Shown: positions 29,401-41,800 of the stretch, piece by piece
Position numbering within the stretch: position 1 is the first letter of the stretch
Layout: each line of letters begins with the position of its first letter
From: Actinacidiphila sp. DG2A-62
GTDB lineage: Bacteria; Actinomycetota; Actinomycetes; Streptomycetales; Streptomycetaceae
Direction: 5' to 3'
DNA length: 64,000 nucleotides
Assembly: GCF_035825295.1 (NCBI RefSeq)
Contig: NZ_JAYMGI010000002.1
Span: 2,148,001-2,212,000, forward strand
Made by a program: the position numbers and the translations under genes
The notes under the pieces: model-generated
Database searches by the model: none
What the model saw: only the letters and a program-made list of their open reading frames with translations
What the model was told of the DNA's origin: nothing

Positions 29401-32400
29401 CGCACGGAGTGCATCCGGTGATGCGGCGGAAGCCAGTTGCGGCCGTACTTCTGCGTCCGCTCGGCCTGGGTGCCCGTGAAGGGCGACAGCTTCGCGCCGA
29501 CCCAGTGGTACATGTGCAGGGCGCCGGCGGCCAGAACCTCCGTGAGTTCCCCCGCGTCGACGTCCGCGCGGCGGGAAGCGATGTTATGGACGTAGTCGTG
29601 GAGGATCTCGGCCAGGGTCCGGGTCGCTGTGGCCAGTCGCCAGCCGATGATCGCCTTCAGCAGCCGCAGGTGACCGCCGGGTTCGCCGACGGCCGCGTGC
29701 GCGTCGAACATCGGCGTCACGCCGGCATAGTCGCCGACGCGCAGGAGCATTCCGCGGGTGGCCTCCAGGTCGCTCTGGGCCCTGGCATCGTCCGCCTCGG
29801 AGGTCCAGTCCGTCCCGTGAACACGGGTGACCGCCCGGTATATCCCCTTCATCACGTCGGCCACCGACGACGTCACGTCGGGGACGGCCACCTGGTACGT
29901 CCCCGAGTCCGCCAACGCCTGGGCGAACCGGCGGGCGAAGGCGAGCAGGTCCGGGTCGCCGTCGAAGGCCGCTCCGATCGCCTCCTCGTGGGCCAGGGCG
30001 ACCTGCCTCCACCGGCTGTCGGCGTACCAGTGGTGGGCGACCAGTTCCTGGCCGGCCAGCGGCCCGCGAACACCGGGAGGTTCCGGTGCGGCGCCCACCG
30101 GCTGCCAGAGAAATGTTTTCCACGGGGACAGGGCCCCGGAGTCCTCTCCGAGCACCACTATCTGTTGCTTCCAGGGTGGCCCGACCTCGGCCAACGCGAC
30201 CGTATCGGTCGCGCCGATGACATCCCCCTCAGAACGCCGCGAGGCCGCGGACTGCTCTGCGACGGCCTTGACACCGGGTGCGCCGGTGCCGGCCGAGCAG
30301 ACCAGTAGGAGCTGCGGCGTGGCGCGGTCGAGACCGAGCCGCAGGATCAGTCGATCGGCGCTGCGGGCGGCCACCAGGCCGCTGCCTGCCTTGAGTCCTT
30401 CGCGGGTCGGCATCGTGAGGCGGCCGTCCGTGCCGTGGGAGCTCCAGAGGAGGAACGAAGGGGCTCCCACGGAGTTCAGCCCCGTGGTGACCGGCGGCGG
30501 AACCGGACGGCCGCCGCTCCACGCCTGGTCCTCGGCCCTGATGAAGTACTCCGTCACGTCCGGCAAGACCCGATAGGTGCTCCGCCATTCGAGCCAGTCC
30601 GGACCACTGTCCACGGCCTCGCCGTAGAGCACGCCGCCCGCGGTACGGATTTCCCTGGTGATGAGCTGCCGCTGCCATACGGGTGTCCGCTCCGGTTCCG
30701 CGGGCTCCCAGGTGACCAGCACGTACCCACCGCCGGCCGCCATGTCGAGGACGATCTCCCGCGTGACCTCGGAGTACTGGGAGGCGTCGGGGAAGACCAC
30801 CTGGTCCCGGGGATCGCGGGCGAACGGCGCGAACTCGTAGGCGCCCACCGGCCTTTCGATCCGGTGCACCACCGGGTGCCCGCCGCTCCGTGCGGCGGCC
30901 CGAAAGGCAGCGCGCACCGCGGACGCGCTGTCGGTGGTCGCCTGGAACAACGCGGGCAGTTCAAGGGACCCGCCCGCCTCCTGCTTCCCGCCGGTGTCCG
31001 CGGGCCGGAGCGACACCCCCGGCTCCTGGCCGCCCCAGAACACCGGCGCCTCGGTCTCGGGCAGACCCGCGATCACCGCCCGGCGCGCCATCTCCGCGTG
31101 CTGAGCCAACTCCGCCACCAACGCGTCCGTGGCCACGGCGTCGGCCACCGCCCGCGCGTTCTCCGCTGTCCACCTCCAAGGCTGGTGCACGAACTTCTGC
31201 ACCGCCTTCTCGCGGAGGAGTACGAGCGGCAACGAGGCGGGGGGCATCCCGTGTCCGAGTCCCTGTTCCAGCCCTTCCAACTGGGACCGGATCGCCTCCC
31301 GCAACCCCTCGCGGCCGCCGGCGACGACGTCCGAGCCCATGAGAGCGGCGTCCGCACCTCCCAGCAGGAACAGCGCGGTCGTCCCCGATACGACTGGTGT
31401 GATCTGCCCCCGGTGGCTCCGCATCCACCGCAGGCCCGCGGCACGACGGCGCCACGCCGCGTCGCTCCGGCCGGACGGGGACATGAATACACCCGCCCCC
31501 GCGAGGTCGTCGGCGAGGCCCTCGATGCCCGTTCCCTGCTGCCCGCCCGGGGAGAGCAGATCCTCCGCCCACTCTTCGTACCGTGCCTGGTGCGGAGGCC
31601 GGGACAACACGTCCGCGAGCGTCGCGTCATCGGCCAGCGGCCCTGCCGGGATCTGCCCCAGGGGATCCAGCAGGAACGGCACCAGACCGTACAGTTGGGA
31701 CGCGTCGGCCTCCACGGCGTCGGCCGTCCGCAGATCCGGCTCCATCCACTGCGGCGGACGCGCATCGTCGACGTCCACGACGCCGACGCGCTGCGCCGCC
31801 CCCAGCAACTGCCCCAGAACCGGCGCGTGGGCGGCCTGGGCCAGGGTCCAGCCCAGCACGGCGTTCCGGAAGGCGAGGGTCTCCGAATAGCCGCTCCGGG
31901 GGTGCTTGCCGAACGGCACCACGCCGATGTCGCGGTGGACCCGCAGCAACGTCTCCACCTTGCCGATGCGCGCCGCCTTCTCGTCCGCGTGCTCGGCGGT
32001 GATCGGATACCCCAGCTCCACCAACCGCTCGGTCAGCGCCGGATCCACCGGAGCCGGTCCCGGCAGGCCGTGCCGAGCGGCATAGAACTCCGCGCCCCTC
32101 GCCACCGCCGCCATCACCGACGACAGGCTGGGAGTCTTCCCCGCCGTCTGGTCCAGCAGCGCGTCCAGAGCCGCCTGCGGACTCGCCGCGCCGCCCTGGT
32201 CCTGCGGCGGGATGAAGACCGGTGCGTGCTTCCCGGGCCCGACCAGCTCCTCGACCTTCTGGGCGAGACGGGCCAGTGTGGCCTGCGCCGCCAGCCGCCA
32301 CACCGGATTTTCGACCATCACCCGGCCGAGAGCCCGTTCGTACTCCCCGGCGGTCTCCAGCCACGTGGTCCGGTTGTCCTCATCTCCGAAGTACAGGGAC

Positions 32401-35400
32401 GGGAACAGGGGCCTGGCCTGCTGCGGCTGACCGGCCACCGCGGACGGCAGCGACGACGGGCCCGGCTGCGACGCCGGCGAGGCAGTGTCCTGCTGGGCAG
32501 ACTGCCCGGCCGTGGCCGAGTGCTGGGCGGCCGGCGCGCCGCCGCGCAGGCGTCGGCCCGCGGGCCGGGTCTCGTCCGCGGTCACCGGGCGGACCAGGAT
32601 CTCGGAACTCGGGTCCTGGACCAGATCCAGCACGATCTGCTGGGCCAGCAGGTTCAACGTCGCGTTCTTCAGGCCCTGACGCGCCCGCAGATACGGATAG
32701 CCCCTCTGCAGGTCCCCGGTCGTGAACGGATTCAGCGGAAGGTGGTTCCGCGCCAATTCCTTGTTCAGCTCGGCGAGCAGTTTTCCGGCGCCGACATCGT
32801 CCAGTTCTGGCTCCGGCGGGTACTGCCACCACCAGATGCGGTCCGTCCCCATAGCGGGCTCCCAGGCCGCCTCCGGCTCGAACCAGGCGACCGCACTCTT
32901 CCCCTTGCCCTTGCCCGGCGCCGACCAGGGCACCTGCGTCTGCACAGACACCGGCCACCGCGGTGCCACCGCCGCCTTCCCGCCCCGCGGACGCCGGCCG
33001 GCGACGCGCGGGCTCCATGGCGCGACCTCCACACGTCCGGCGACCGGTCCTGCCACCGGTGCGGAGGCGGCGGAACGGGTGTCGGCGGTCGGGTCGGCGG
33101 CGACGATCCACTCGAACGGCTCATGGCGCGCGTCCTGCGCCCGCAGGTGCGAGGTGACCAGGACTTCGGTGTCCCACGGGAACATCGCCTGCCGCAGACC
33201 GGGACGGCCGGAGGCGAAGGACACGTCCCGCGCCGCCGACGCCTGGACCTCGACCACCACCCGCTGGTAGCCGGCCACGGGAGGCACTGTCGCCAGCGCG
33301 TCCTGCGGGGTGCGCAGGGCGAGCTGGAACGCCGGGATCACCAGTCTCTGCGGCACCGCGGCCGTGGCCGGGTCCCCCGAGGGCCAGTAGACGCCGACGT
33401 AGACCGGCTCGCCCGCGGGCAGGTGCGGCAGCTTGCCCAGCGCCTCGGCCAGCATCCCCGCATGCAACGGAATCCAGGACCGTACGGTGGGCGCCAGTTC
33501 CGCGGCGCGCCGGATCAGCCGCTCCCGCGCCTGCCCGTGCCGCGGATCGTTCGGGTTCCGCAGGGCGGGGTCCGCGCTCCACTGCAGGAACGGGGCGTCG
33601 TCGGCGAGCAGGTACGGGAAGTCCGCCGATCCGCGGTCGACCAGGTCCTCGACGACGCGCGGCAGCTGCGCATGCGCTTCCGCGCGGGTGAGCAGGTCGT
33701 GGTCGGGCTGATGGGTCGCCAGGAACAGCGCGGTCAGGTGGGCGGGCATGAGACGGTCGAGCGGCGATGCGGAGTGCTCCCGGCCCCACGCGTCCACCGC
33801 GGTCCGCCGTTCGGCCCAGGTGCCTGCGCCCACCTCGTCCGCCAGGTCCGGCGTGACCGGCGGCAACTGCCCGGTCATCTCCCCGATGGCCAGCACGAGT
33901 CCCTCGGGCACCGTCAGATCGCCGGTGGTCCGGATGGTGAGCCCGGGGTGGTACATCTGGTGGTGCGGCGGCAGCCACGCCTCGCCGTACTGTGCGAAGA
34001 GGTCGTCCCAGGCGCCGGCGATCGGGACCAGGTTCCTGCGCACCCAGTCGTAGATGTCCACGGCGTCGCCGAGCAGCGCGTCGCGCAGGCCGTCGAAGGC
34101 GATGCCCCGGTTGTCGTCGGCCACGGTGCGCGAGTAGTCGTGGAGAACCGCGGCAAGGGTGCGCCCGGTGGACCGTCCCAGGGCGATGGCCGCCAGCAGC
34201 AGTTTCCGGTCGTCCAGCGTCTCGTGGTCCGGCCGTTTGAGGACTACTTCCCGATAGGCGTCGAAGAGCGGCGCCATGCTGCGGAACTCACCCCTGCCCA
34301 CCAGGACGCCGCGCTGCGCGAGGAACTCGGCCTGTTCCTGGCCGTCTTCCGCGAGGGTGTACGTGCGTTCCGCGGGGGCGTCCGTGCGTTCCGCGCGGGC
34401 GGCGTGGACGGCGGTGTCGATCGCCGCCATCAGGGTCACGAGCGTCCGCGTGCCCTGCGGCGCGACCACCGAGTAGCCGGAGCGGTTCAGCTCGTCGGCC
34501 AACTCCTCGGCGAAAGTGAGCAGTTCGGGGCTGCTGACCGAGGCGTCGAAGATCGCGGCCTCGTGCTTCTCAGCTGTCTGCCGCCAAGCGGGGGTCTGGA
34601 ACAGCTGGTGACGTCCGGATCGCCGACCGCCGAACGGCAGGCCGACACGCTCGTGAGCGGTCGGAGCGAGCGCTTTCCTCTGGAAGCTCAGCCACGCCGC
34701 ATCCGGCCCGCCTGGTGTGCTCTCGGCATAGATCTCGGTCCGCAGGCTCCTGCGGACCATCATCCCCGACGTTCCGGTCGCTGCGGTGACCGAGCCTCCC
34801 GCACGCCGGTTCGCGGCGTTCTGGGCGAAGGGCGGGACGCCGGCCTCACCGCCCGAGGCGGCGTAGCAGACCAGAAGCAACTGGCGTGTGGCGGGCGCGA
34901 GCGTGTCCGCGAGGCGGCCCGCCAGCCCACCGCTTACCCACGTGACCCCCTCCGGGCCGAATACCTGCCCGGTCGCGGGCCGGCCATGGGTGGCGAACAC
35001 GACGAACGGCGGCTCATCGTCGGTGAACCCTGTTGCGACAGGAGGGTTCACCGGGCGCCTCGTGCCGTCCTTGTCGCGGATGACATAGTTCGTGAGGTCG
35101 GGCAGGAGCGGGAAGGTCCACCGCCAGGCGCTCCAGTCGAGGACGCTGAATGCGGAGTGTCCGATGACCGCTCGACTGCCGGTCGTCGTCTCGACGCTGA
35201 TCGCCCGGAGCATGTACTGCTCCTGCCATGCCGCCTTGGTTTCCTGCTGGACCTGCTCCAGGGAGACCAGGACATATTCCCGGCCCGACGCGAGGTCGCG
35301 CGCCCGCTCCCACTGCGTGGGCCGGAACAGGGCGCCGTCGGGGAAGGCCGCCTGCTTGCCAGGATGCCGCGCGAAGGGCCCGAACTCCCGTACCCCCACC

Positions 35401-35836
35401 GGCTGTTCCACCTGGAACACCACCGGCGCCGCCCCCGACCGGTCGGAGTCCAGGAAAGCCTGCTCCCTCGCGGCCCGGCCATCGGACGTTGCCTGGAACA
35501 GCCGCGGAACGCGCACCGGCTCGGACGAAGGCACGAGGGCGGCCGGCGGCTGCGCGGCCCACCACACCCGTCCCTCCGCCTCGGGCAGGGTCAGCAGCGC
35601 CCGACGCGCCATCTCCGCGTGCTGTGCCAGCTCCGCCACCAGATCGTCGGTGGCCATCTCATGCGCCAGCTGCACCGGCCGATTCTGTGTATGCGGCTGG
35701 GCACCCTCGACGAGCTGACGCACCCGCCGATCGCGGAGCATCACGTAGGGCAGTTCCGCTGCCGGCGCACCCTGGTCCAACCCCTCAAGCAGCGACAGAA
35801 TCCGTCGTTCCAGCTCCGCCCGGCCCTGGGCGGGGG
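20491..35836 (-). CDS. Giant toxin-like protein: module 2 (rest), module 3, fourth His-Cys domain, beta-rich tail
   Basis: The longest unbroken stretch, over 5,100 codons; the literal stop is at 20019. It holds most of repeat module 2 (with FATHGRPATG and QLLLVCYAASGG), all of module 3 (WSSHGTDG and QLLLVCSAGTGA), an Arg/Ser/Pro linker (28110-28350), and about 2,600 residues of mainly beta structure. In that tail lie Thr/Ser-alternating segments such as TTTTTYTTSTRTREAV, a fourth His-Gly...Cys dyad (WLVGHGDTV and TVAACTT), and a Gln/Glu/Pro-rich linker (about 22610-22860). The beta-rich part resembles pore-forming or translocation regions only in style. No signal peptide or transmembrane helix was seen. 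Confidence 0.75.
22900..23230 (-). other. Fourth His-Cys (CPD/CHAT-like) domain, outside the modules
   Basis: His codon 23190-23192 in AWLVGHGDTVFDEG, and Cys codon 23100-23102 in TMTVAACTTAASL, 30 residues later. A strand-rich stretch follows (VTILQFTSGFALVPGG, then RTEIHVAEDG). It is closer to the canonical GHG/AAC spelling than the module copies, though with shorter spacing. Confidence 0.5.
30250..30480 (-). other. Caspase/CPD-like His-Cys domain, module 3
   Basis: His codon 30435-30437 in SFLLWSSHGTDG, and Cys codon 30297-30299 in PQLLLVCSAGTGA, 46 residues later. Same arrangement as modules 1 and 2, with sequence divergence between the two motifs. Confidence 0.55.
34820..35040 (-). other. 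Caspase/CPD-like His-Cys domain, module 2
   Basis: His codon 34986-34988 in FVVFATHGRPATG, and Cys codon 34866-34868 in RQLLLVCYAASGG, 40 residues later. The following strand (VTAATGTSGMMVRRS, then RTEIYAES) resembles the region after the catalytic Cys of TcdB-type autoprocessing domains. Confidence 0.55.
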
Positions 35837-38800
35837 AACGGCCGTCACCGCCGGGTCCATCAGCACCGCGTCGGCGCCGCCCAGCAGGTGGAGAGCGGCC
35901 AGATAACCGGCATAGGGAGCCCTGGGGTAGCGGCGGCGGTGTTCCTGCATCCACTCGATGAAGGCCCAACGACGCTGCTGCCACAGATCCCTGTCCCGCG
36001 CCGAACCCGCTGCAATGGACATGGCATCGGAGGCGAGATCCCGCCGCAGGGTGTCCAGGTCCACCTCTGTATCGATGAGGTCGGGGTACAGCAGGTCTTC
36101 CGTCCACTCTTCGTATCTGACCTCGTGCGGGAGTCGGCGCAGACGCAGGTCACGGCTCTCGGATTCGAAGAGGAACGGCACCAGACCGTAGAATCCCGCC
36201 ACGTCGGCCTCCACGGAACCGGCCGTGCTCACGTCCGGCTCCATCCTCCGTGGCGGCACCGCCATGTCGGTGTCGACCACACCGGCTCGCTGCGCCGCGC
36301 CGATCCATTCCACGAGTGTCGGCACGTCAGCCCGATCACCGTGCTCGCTCGTCCCGCTCTGCAACAGTTTCGAAGCGATCGCGGCGTTGCGGAACACGAC
36401 CGCACGCGTGTCCTGTCCGCTGAAGTCGCGGGTCCGCGCGCCGAGGTTGGTGACCCCGATCCGCCCATGGACCAGCAGCAGCCTTTCGAATTCGGCCAAG
36501 CGCGCCTTCTTCTCGGCCGACAGGTTCTCGGCGACGGGATACCCCAGGTCGTGCAGTTCCCGGGCCAACTCCGGGTTCATGGGCACCACCTGCAGATTGT
36601 TCCGAGCGGCGTAGAACTCCGCACCTCGCTCGACCGCGTCCATCACGGCGGTCAGCGAGGGCAGCTTCTTCCCGCCCTTCTCGTCCTCCTCGTCCTCCTC
36701 GTTCGTATCGTCCGTCACCAGCAACGCATCCAGGTCGTCGCGCAGCTGATCCGAGGAACGGCCGTCCTGCGGGAAGAACACCCGCCGCTCCTCACCCTTC
36801 GGGACCAGCGCGGCCACCTGCTTGACGAGCGCGTCGAGGGTGGCCTGCGCGGCGTGCAGCAGGTCCGCGGAGCCCGCCATCGAGCGCCCGACCTGCTTCT
36901 CGTAGCGCAGCGCCGTCCCGACCCACTCCTCCCAGTCCTCCTCGTCCTCCCCGAAGTACAGGCTGGGGAACAACGCCCTGGCCTGGCGCGACTGGCCGAC
37001 CCCCGCCGCGGACGGCAGCGACGACGGGCCCGGCTGCGACGCCGGCGAGGCAGTGTCCTGCTGGGCAGACTGCCCGGCCGTGGCCGAGTGCTGGGCGGAC
37101 GGCGCGCCGCCCTGCAGGCGTCGGCCCGCGGGCCGGGCCTCGCCCGCGGTCTCCTGACGGACCGGGAGCGCGTGGGAACTGAAGGCCGCCCCCGCGAGGG
37201 CCGGCTGGGACGGCCCGGGCACCGTCTGCGGCTGCGGGGCCGCGGGCTGCGGACCGTACGTGACGTGGCGGGTGTTCGCGGTGCGGTCGGTGGCGGCGAC
37301 CGACTCGTACGGCCGGCCGCCGGCGTCCGGCATCCACCCGTAGGAGGTGACCTGGATCTCGGTGTCCCAGGGGAACATCGCCTGCCGCAGGCCGGGACGG
37401 CCCGAGGCGAACGACACGTCACGCGCCGCCGAGCCGTCCACCGCGATCACCGTCCGGTGGAAGCCGGGCGGGGAGGCGTCCACCGCGGTCAGCGCGTCCT
37501 CCAGCGTGCGCCACGCCGGCTGGAACGCCGGGATCGTCATGACCTCCGGCATGGGGGCGGCCGCCGCCCCCGGAGCATCCGGCCAGTGCACCGCCACGTA
37601 CACCCGCTCGCCCTCGGGCAGGTGCGGCAGCCTGGCGAGCGCCTCGCCGAGGATGCCCAGATGCAGCGGGATCGAGGGGAGCGCCCGGTCCGCCAGCAGT
37701 CGGCCCCGCTGGAGCAACCGGCTGCGCACCTCTTGGTGCCGCAGGTCGCTCGGGTCGCTCAGCGCGGGGTCCTGGCTGAGCTGCGCGAACCGGCTGTCCT
37801 GCGTGAGCAGGTACGGGAAGTCCGGCGCGCCGTCCGCGAAAGCGGACAGGGCGTCGGTGTCTCCACGCAGCAGGCGCTGGTCCGGCTCGTGGGTGGCCAG
37901 GAACAGCGCGGTCACGTGGGCCGGCCGCAGGAGGTCCAGCGGTGAGCCGCCGTGCGTCCGGATCCACGCGCTCACCGCGGCCTGCCGCTCGGCCCAACTG
38001 GCCGCGCCGGCCTGATGCGCCACGCCCTGCGTCCCGGGCGGCATCTGACCGGACATCACGCCGATGGCCCTGACGAGCCCCTCGGGCACCTTCAGGTCGC
38101 CGATGGGCTCGGCGGCGAACTTCGCCTGGTGCGTCAGGTACATCCGGTGGTGCGGCGGGAGCGCGCTGTGGCCATGGCGGGCCACGAGGTCCTGCAAGCC
38201 GCCGATGTGCCGCGCCAGGTTCCGGCTCACCCAGTCGTACACGTCGGTGACGTCACCGAGCAGGGCGTCGTTCAGGCCCGCCGTGCTGACGGCCTGGTTC
38301 GCGGCGGTGGCGATGGCGTAGTCGTCGAAGACCTGGGCGAGGGTGGCCGTCCGGGTGAACAGCCGACGGGCGATGGAGGCGAACGCGGGGTGGGGCATCC
38401 GGTGGTGGGCGGGCTGCCACGACTCGTCGTACCGTTTCGGAAGGTCCTCCCAGCTGCCGGTGAACGGCGCCAGGGTCCGGCGTGCCCAGTCGTAGAGATC
38501 GACGGCATCCCCGAGCAGGGCGTCGCGCAGTCCGGCCAGGTCGATGCCGTGGTCGTCGCCGCCGACGTTGCGCGCGTAGTCCTCCAAGACGTCGGCGAGA
38601 GTGGCGGTGCCGGTGGACAGCCTCCAGCCGATGACGGCTGCCAGCAGCCAGCGGTGGTCGTCGGCCGCCGTGGTGGCGGGCTGCCGGTCGAAGACGACAG
38701 CACGCTGCGCCGCGAACAGCGCCGCCGTGCTCGGCTGTTCGCCGGTGCGCACCAGCAGGCCGCGTTCCTCCAGGAAGGCACGGCGCTGTGCGCCGTCGCC

Positions 38801-41800
38801 GGCCACGACGTACACGCGATCGTCGCGGGTGGCGTCGTCGATCGCCCTCATCACGTTCACAAGCGTCGGCGCGCCCTGCACGAGCACCGGGAAACCGGCG
38901 CTCCTCAGCGCGGCGGCCAGTCCGCTCGCGAAACCGGCCAGTCCGGGGTTGCCCGCGAGCGCGGCCCCGAGGAACTTCTCGTGCTGTTCCGCGATGTCCT
39001 GCCACCCGCGGGTGCCGTTGCCGAACCACCGGCGGCGGCCCGGCCTGCGGCCGGCGAAGGGCAGAGCGGACCGCAGCTCTGCCGGCACGGGCACCGGCTG
39101 CTTGCCGAACTGCTGCCACCGCGGGTCCGGGCCGCCCTTCTCACCCTGGACGTAGACGTCGGGCAGCGATGTGCCGGGGGCTGAAGCCGTCACCACCACG
39201 GCGTTCCCCGCGATGACCCTCCCGCCCCGACCCCGGTTGGCCGCCGTCTGACCGGCGGACCGGGCGCCCTGGGCGGCGTAGCAGACCACGAGCAACACGT
39301 CCTGGGTGACCGGGTCGCGGCCCGTCAGCCGCATCACCCGGTCGGCGAGCCGGGCGGCCACCGTGCCGCTCCCGCGCGCGAGCCCCTCACGGCTGTACGC
39401 GGCCACCACGTCGTTCGGCAGGCCGTGTGTCTCGATGGCAACGGCGTTCGGGCGGCCCACGGAGTCGAAGCCCGAGGCGACAAGGGGCGTGGGCAACGTG
39501 TCGAAGCTGCCGTCCTTGTTCTGGAGCATGTAGTCCGTGGCCCCGGGCAGGTGGACCATGTTCCACGAGAAGTGGGGCCAGTCCGCACTGTTGATGGCGG
39601 AGTACGCGAAGGGGATTCCGCTGTCGGTGCTGACCAGCCGGACGACGGGGTCCGCTCGCCACACCGGCCCGTCGGTCCGCTCCACCTGTTCCAGCGGGAT
39701 GCGGAGATACCAGCGCCGCCGCTGCACGTCCCAGACCCACTGCGGCTTCAGCGGGCGGAACTCCACGTCGTCCGGGTAGGCCGCGTGGTCACCCGGTCGC
39801 TGGGCGAACGGCCCGAACGCCCGCGCCTTCGACGGCTGCTCCACCCAGTAGACGACCGGCACGCCCGAACCCGACCGGTCGACGGCCTCGAACGCGTCCC
39901 GGACCGCGGCCCCGCCGTCCAGCGTCACGCGCGACAGCGCGGGCCTGACGAACCCGCCCGGCTGGACCGACCCATGTGACGGTCCGGGCGCCGACTCGCC
40001 CCACCACACCGGCCCCTCGGTCTCGGGCAGAGTCAGCAGCGCCCGCCGCTGCATCTCCGCGTGCTCCGCCAACTCCGCCATCAGCTCGTCCGAGGCCAGG
40101 TCGTCAGCCAGCGAGGCGAGGTGCTGCGGCGTGCCCAGCGCCGGGTGCGCGACGAGTTCGGCCACCAGCGGTTCGCGCCGCATCACCAGCGGCAGCTCCG
40201 CTTCGTCCGCCCCCTGGACCAGCCGTTCCAGCCACCCCAGGATCCGGCCGCGCAGGACGCTCCTGCGGGCGGCGTGGGGAGCGGCGTCCAGGCCGAGGAG
40301 CGTCAGCGTCGCGTCGGGACCTCCCAGCAGGTACAACGCGATCAGATGGCCGGGGGTGGCACCCTGGTAGTGGTGGCGGTGCTCCCGCAGCCATGCGATG
40401 AAGGCCTCACGGCGCTGCCGCCAGCGGTCCGGGTCCCGTTGGTCGGGCCGGAACGTCACGGTGCCGGAATCGAGAGCGTCGATCAGGTCCGTCACGGCCC
40501 GGCCGTCACCGGAACCGTCGACGTCCAATTCCAGGAGGTCGGCGGCCATCTGCGCGTACCGCTTCTCGTGCGGGAACCGGCGCAGTGTCGGGTCGATGCT
40601 CTCGGGGCTCAGGAGGTAGGGCACCAAGCCGTGCAGCTCGGCCACGTCCGCCTGCACCACGGTGGAGTTCCGGAAGTCCGGTTCCATCCACTGCGGCGGC
40701 ACGGCCATGTCGGTGTCGACCACGCCCGCCCGTTGCGCCGCGCCGAAGAGTTCGGCCAGCGACAGCCGCCCGGCGAACGTGGCGAACACCGCACCGCGGA
40801 AGGCGACCGCGTTCGCGTCCACCTCGTCCCCAGCGCCGTACAGGTGGCCGAGGGAGACGACGCCGATCCGCCGGTGGACCAGCAGCAGCCGCTCCACGGA
40901 CCGGATCAGCGCCGTCCTCCCGCCGTCCGGTGTCTCGGGCACGGGATGGCCCAGCTCCCACAGCCTCCGCGTCAGGCCCGGGTCGACGGGCGGCACCGTC
41001 AGGCCCTGGCGGGCGGCGTAGAACCGCGCGCCCGCGCCCACCGCGGCCATCACGGCGCCCAACTGGGGCGCCTTGGCCGGGGCCCACTCCAGGAGCGCGT
41101 CGAGCTGGGCGGTCAACTGGTACGAGGGGCGCTTGTCCTGCGGGAAGAACACCCGTGCGGCCCGGCCCGGCGGGACCATCGGGGTCACCTTCGCGACCAG
41201 GGCCGCGAGGGTGGCCTGCGCGGCCTGACGGTACGACACGCGCTGCTGCAGGGCACGGAGGACGGCGGCTTCGTACCCCCGCGCGAGCCGCAGCCAGTAA
41301 TCGCGATGGGTGTCGTCCCCGAAGTACATGCTGGGGAACAGCGGCCTGGCCTGCGTCGGCTGACCGGCCTCCACCGCGGCCGGCGCGCCGCCGCGCAGGC
41401 GGGGCGGTTCCGTGCCGGCGATCAGTTGCGCGATGGCCTCGCCGCGGTGGTGGGGGTTGCGGCTCTGCTGCCAGCTCGGCAACCGGTCGTGGAATCGGGC
41501 CACTTCCTCCGCGGTCGCGTCCCCGCGTTCGGGCCGCAGCGTGCGCAGCACACTCCGCGCCCGCTCCAGCACCGCCGGATCCCAGGCCGGGCCCTCGCGC
41601 GCCTCCTCCGGCTCCCAGTACACGGCCGCGGGATCCGCCGGCTCGATCGCGTCGATCGCGTCCGCCTGCCGCTGACGTGGGCGGGACGGCGCGGGCGCAT
41701 GCTGCGGGACGGCCGTGTCCGACGGCTGCAGGACGGGCTGCTCCGAAGCCGCCGGCCGCTCGGGCTCGGCGCCGGCCCGCGGTTCGGGTTCGGGTTCGGA

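Larger units (their letters stand above)
28330..41360 (-). repeat. Three tandem ~4.4-kb modules with a near-identical linker
   Basis: Modules begin near 41360, 36990 and 32420. Each opens with ARPLFPSxYFGxD, then GVVDTDMAVPPQWMEPD-type and LAQHAEMARRALLTLPE-type blocks, the His-Cys domain, DALLGDxVDxYDW, TALFLATHxPDQ, and a closing AARDVSFASGRPGLRQAMFP. A ~125-bp linker before modules 2 and 3 is almost identical in DNA (offset 4568 bp; 37019 versus 32451). Protein divergence elsewhere is moderate, so the linkers look homogenised. Confidence 0.8.

Noticed and set aside
30435..35906. Plus-strand open frame of about 1,823 codons
   Set aside because: Antisense shadow of module 2 and module 3 coding; no recognisable protein features.
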